Origin: Oscillospiraceae bacterium
GTDB taxonomy: Bacteria; Bacillota; Clostridia; Oscillospirales; Ruminococcaceae
Length of the DNA stretch: 7,756 nt
Reading direction: 5' to 3'
Assembly (NCBI GenBank): GCA_018055565.1
Contig: JAGPHI010000033.1
Coordinates: 1-7,756, forward strand
Below, piece by piece: positions 5,452-7,756 of this stretch (within the stretch, counting starts at the first letter, position 1; every line of letters starts with the position of its first letter). Under the pieces are notes generated by a model, which was given only the letters and a program-made list of their open reading frames with translations, was not told where the DNA came from and made no database searches. The translations under genes were made by a program, and so were the position numbers.

Positions 5452-7039
5452 ATTGCCCCAACACGGGGCCGATATAATAATGTTGAAACAGCAAAATGCC
5501 CGAAAGCACGCTAAACGCGCCGGAAATGCAAAGCATGTATGCACACGCATGCTTTTGGCTTTTGTCTGCCGGCTCGAGCACGCGGCTGAACAGCGCCGAA
5601 AGCAATACCAGTAAAATTAAAAACGCAGGGATAAAATAGCGCGCTTGCAAGCCAATAATGCGAATCATGCCCACTGGCGTATACGTGATGTACAGCCCCG
5701 CCAGCACCGCCGCGATATAAGCGCCCGCAAAGGCAAAGAGGCCCAGCGCGCTTTTACCCGACAGGCGGCTTTTGGGGTGTGCCGAAAAGGTGGCCGACAA
5801 AAGCAGCACCGAGGCCGAAAGCGCGCTCACCATCGGGATATTGGCGTCTAAATGGCCAAACTCGCCCATTTTGAAAAAGAACAGCACGTTTTCATACAAG
5901 GTGCCCAGCGCCGTGGCGCAAAACCGCGCGGGATAAGCCAGCATAAAGCGCAGCTGCTCCATTTGGTTTACGCCCTCCAGCATCCGTTCGGGCGGCGGAT
6001 AATTGTGCGAAAACAGCACCGCGTATTGCTCAAACACAAACATCAACGCAAGCGCCGCTGAAAGCGCCATCAGCGCCGCTTGCCATTTGGGAAAGCGGCA
6101 TTTCCACACGGCCTTTGGCAAAACCAGCGGCATGGCAAGCCACAAAATATTGTTTACCTTTACGGCACACAGCACACTGAATGCCAGCGCAAACCACAGC
6201 ATGTCCCTATCCGTAATTTCATCCTTGCAGAAATAGCTGGCCACAAAATATGTGGCGGCAAGCAGCATGGCATCGTAATTGAGCGAGCCTGCAAGAAAAA
6301 GCCCCAGCGGCAAAAGCATCACTGCCAAAAACACGGGCTTATAGCGCTTACAGTTTTTTAGCGCAAAATAGCAAATGGCCGCATATACTAGTAAATTGGC
6401 GATGCGCCCGCCATATAACGCGCCCAAAGCCCCAAAGCCCAAAACACGCGCCGCCAGCATGCCTGCCGCCTGCGGCAGATAGGGCAGCACCATAAAGGTG
6501 TTTGGCTCTTTCACGTCCGTCAGCGGCGTTTGCGCGCGCGTAAGGGAAAAATAGGTGGCAAAGCGCTCGGCGATGTGCGCATCTTCTTTAATTAAATGAT
6601 AATTATGCTCCTTGCCCCAAGAGCCGCTAAAGCAGCTCATCAGCGCGTCTACATCGTCGGGATAGCCGCGCGCGTGGTCAAAATCCAAATGCCCTGTGCT
6701 GATGGAATAGGCGCGCAGAAAGTAAAGGCTTTCGTCTGGCACCTGCAAGGGCGGCGCCGCAAATACAAACAAAAGCCCCGCCAGTATGATCACGCACATA
6801 CAGCGTAAATCAAAGCTTTTTACAAAACGCCAAAGCAAAAACAGCGCAAGGTAAAGCGCGCTAAACACAGCGCCCACGCCCAAAAGCAGCACCGCTGTGG
6901 ACACGCGGTTAAAATAATAAAACGCGCGCCAATAATACGAAAGGCCCAGCACAACCAGCAGGCAAGCCAAATATCCCGCGCCCCACCAAACGGCGGGGTG
7001 CAGGGCTTTTATTTTTTTTGCCGCTTCGGTTTTATCCAA
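5450..7039 (-). CDS. DUF2142-family polytopic membrane protein (TTG start)
   Basis: This is an integral membrane protein of about 529 residues with roughly 11-13 hydrophobic segments. It carries hallmarks I associate with DUF2142: PPLQVPDES followed by LYFLRAYSIS (Pro-Asp-Glu at about residues 101-103, after the second or third membrane segment), a loop with SLNYDAML, the segment GEFGHLDANIP, and GLQARYFIPAFL near the C-terminus. The acidic pair in the first outer loop resembles GT-C glycosyltransferases, which use polyprenyl-phosphate sugars, but the family's biochemical role is not settled to my knowledge. Start choice: the frame also has a TTG at 7063, but AAGGGGG at 7047-7053 sits 7 bases before the TTG at 7039, and nothing comparable precedes 7063. 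No ATG lies near the N-terminus. The stop TAG (5450-5452) abuts the Shine-Dalgarno of the next gene, which suggests translational coupling. Its place between legB and legC suggests a role in assembling the same glycan. Confidence 0.85.
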   Translation of the reverse strand: MDKTEAAKKIKALHPAVWWGAGYLACLLVVLGLSYYWRAFYYFNRVSTAVLLLGVGAVFSALYLALFLLWRFVKSFDLRCMCVIILAGLLFVFAAPPLQVPDESLYFLRAYSISTGHLDFDHARGYPDDVDALMSCFSGSWGKEHNYHLIKEDAHIAERFATYFSLTRAQTPLTDVKEPNTFMVLPYLPQAAGMLAARVLGFGALGALYGGRIANLLVYAAICYFALKNCKRYKPVFLAVMLLPLGLFLAGSLNYDAMLLAATYFVASYFCKDEITDRDMLWFALAFSVLCAVKVNNILWLAMPLVLPKAVWKCRFPKWQAALMALSAALALMFVFEQYAVLFSHNYPPPERMLEGVNQMEQLRFMLAYPARFCATALGTLYENVLFFFKMGEFGHLDANIPMVSALSASVLLLSATFSAHPKSRLSGKSALGLFAFAGAYIAAVLAGLYITYTPVGMIRIIGLQARYFIPAFLILLVLLSALFSRVLEPADKSQKHACAYMLCISGAFSVLSGILLFQHYYIGPVLGQ

Positions 7040-7046
7040 TATGCCG

Positions 7047-7053
7047 CCCCCTT
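7047..7053 (-). promoter_or_regulatory. Ribosome binding site supporting a TTG start
   Basis: AAGGGGG on the minus strand differs from AAGGAGG at one position and lies 7 bases before TTG at 7037-7039. It lies downstream of the alternative TTG at 7063, so it argues for the shorter DUF2142 protein. Confidence 0.65.
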
Positions 7054-7067
7054 CGTTTGCCAAATGG

Positions 7068-7104
7068 ATTATAAATTATAAATATCCGCCTTGTAGCTGG
7101 CCAA
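7068..7104 (-). promoter_or_regulatory. Possible weak internal promoter before the DUF2142 gene
   Basis: At the 3' end of the dehydratase gene the minus strand has a perfect TATAAT (7075-7080), with a second overlapping region TATAAT at 7068-7073. TTGGCC (7099-7104) lies 18 bases upstream of the first and matches the -35 consensus at four of six positions. The bases also encode the last residues of the dehydratase and its stop, so this may be chance in an AT-rich stop region. Confidence 0.2.
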
Positions 7105-7756
7105 ATGCGCGCGCAGCCATGCGATGGTTTCGGCAATGCCTTGTTCAAACGTGTATTGCGCCTGCCAGCCGGTAAGCGCGCGCAGCTTTGCCGCGCTGCC
7201 CAAAAGGCGCTCCACCTCGCTTTTTTCGGGGCGCAGGCGCGCTGTATCTGTAACAATTTTTGCATCGGGATTGATTTGTCGAATCAGCTCGTTTGCCAAA
7301 TCGCCAATGGATATTTCGCGCTCGGTGGCAATGTTGATTTCCTGCCCGACGGCCTTTTCGCAATCGGCAATGGCCATAAAGCCCGCGGCAGTATCTTTTA
7401 CATAATTAAAATCGCGCGTGGGCGCAAGGCTGCCTAAATGAATTTCGGTTTTGCCGTTTAAAAGCTGTGTAATAATGGTGGGTATCACGGCACGCGCAGA
7501 TTGGCGCGGGCCATAGGTGTTAAACGGGCGCACTATTGTAACGGGCAGATTAAAGCTGCGATAAAAGCTTTCGGCCAAACGGTCGGCGCCAATTTTGGTG
7601 GCCGAATAAGGGCTTTGCCCTTGAAACGGATGCTGCTCATCGATGGGCACGTATTGCGCAGTGCCGTACACCTCGCTTGTGGAGGTAACCAACAGGCGCT
7701 TTGTGCCCACGTCGCGCGCGGCGTTCAGCACATTCAGCGTGCCTTTGAGATTGGTG
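7069..7756 (-). CDS. legB: LegB-type NAD-dependent sugar-nucleotide 4,6-dehydratase, 5' end outside the window
   Basis: This is the C-terminal 228 residues of an extended short-chain dehydrogenase/reductase. The frame stays open to the window edge (first full codon at 7755-7753), reading TNLKGTLNVLNAAR, so the N-terminal Rossmann glycine motif (about 100 residues) is missing. A GTG at 7731 lies inside the conserved domain and is not the start. Visible signatures are TSTSEVYG (fragment residues 24-31), the catalytic YSATK (Tyr50, Lys54), RPFNTYGPRQSARAVIP, the substrate-side block TRDFNYVKDT, and RLRPEKSEVERL near the end. This combination is typical of LegB enzymes, which convert GDP-GlcNAc to its 4-keto-6-deoxy form at the start of the legionaminic acid pathway in the cytoplasm. 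A LegC-type aminotransferase and a PtmE-type nucleotidyltransferase downstream support the assignment. Related UDP-sugar or dTDP-glucose dehydratases are less likely. The stop is 29 bases from the preferred start of the next gene. Confidence 0.88.
   Translation of the reverse strand, partial: TNLKGTLNVLNAARDVGTKRLLVTSTSEVYGTAQYVPIDEQHPFQGQSPYSATKIGADRLAESFYRSFNLPVTIVRPFNTYGPRQSARAVIPTIITQLLNGKTEIHLGSLAPTRDFNYVKDTAAGFMAIADCEKAVGQEINIATEREISIGDLANELIRQINPDAKIVTDTARLRPEKSEVERLLGSAAKLRALTGWQAQYTFEQGIAETIAWLRAHLASYKADIYNL

Noticed and set aside
5437..5550. Extension of the GT-C-like protein by 38 residues to an ATG at 5550
   Set aside because: It would overlap about 100 bases of the DUF2142 gene, and the extra residues are Cys/Arg-rich. 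The ATG at 5436 has a well-spaced ribosome site.
7069..7731. GTG at 7731 as the start of the dehydratase gene
   Set aside because: The frame continues upstream to the edge with conserved dehydratase residues (TNLKGTLN), so the GTG is an internal codon.

Overview
The window is about 7.8 kb of a surface-polysaccharide or glycoprotein-glycan biosynthesis locus. Every convincing gene is on the minus strand, so transcription runs from position 7756 towards position 1. Moderate GC content, TTG/GTG initiation next to strong AAGGAGG-type Shine-Dalgarno sites, and a short GTAGGGGCGG-type palindromic repeat suggest a Firmicute, most likely a gut-type Clostridium relative. This is inference from style, not a taxonomic assignment.

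Layout in transcription order: (1) 7069-7756, the C-terminal two thirds of an SDR-family sugar-nucleotide 4,6-dehydratase of LegB type, cut by the window edge. (2) 5450-7039, a DUF2142-type polytopic membrane protein that probably starts at a TTG. (3) 3244-5436, a 730-residue GT-C-like polytopic membrane protein with a soluble C-terminal domain. (4) 2490-3164, an unrecognised small protein with one membrane segment at each end. (5) 1325-2485, a LegC-type PLP-dependent sugar aminotransferase. (6) 206-1255, a nucleotidyltransferase with an N-terminal CBS pair, of the PtmE (glucosamine-1-phosphate guanylyltransferase) type. Junctions of 4 to 79 bases and the absence of any clear terminator between genes indicate one operon. 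No stretch over 300 bases lacks a gene.

Genes 1, 5 and 6 match three steps of the GDP-sugar route to legionaminic acid, a bacterial nine-carbon sialic-acid-like sugar, as worked out in Campylobacter jejuni: PtmE makes the GDP-activated glucosamine, LegB makes the 4-keto-6-deoxy sugar, and LegC aminates C4. The remaining steps (acetyltransferase, hydrolysing epimerase, condensing synthase, CMP-activation) are not in view. The three membrane proteins between legB and legC are candidates for adding or processing lipid-linked sugars at the outer face of the membrane.

The noncoding tail (about 68-205) holds a composite repeat: two 27-bp copies of a palindromic element and, abutting the second, five or six tandem heptamers that run into the stop codon of the nucleotidyltransferase gene. 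Beyond it a possible new gene start leaves the window. The GT-C-like gene contains an 84-bp segment bounded by perfect 12-bp inverted repeats that may be an in-frame insertion.
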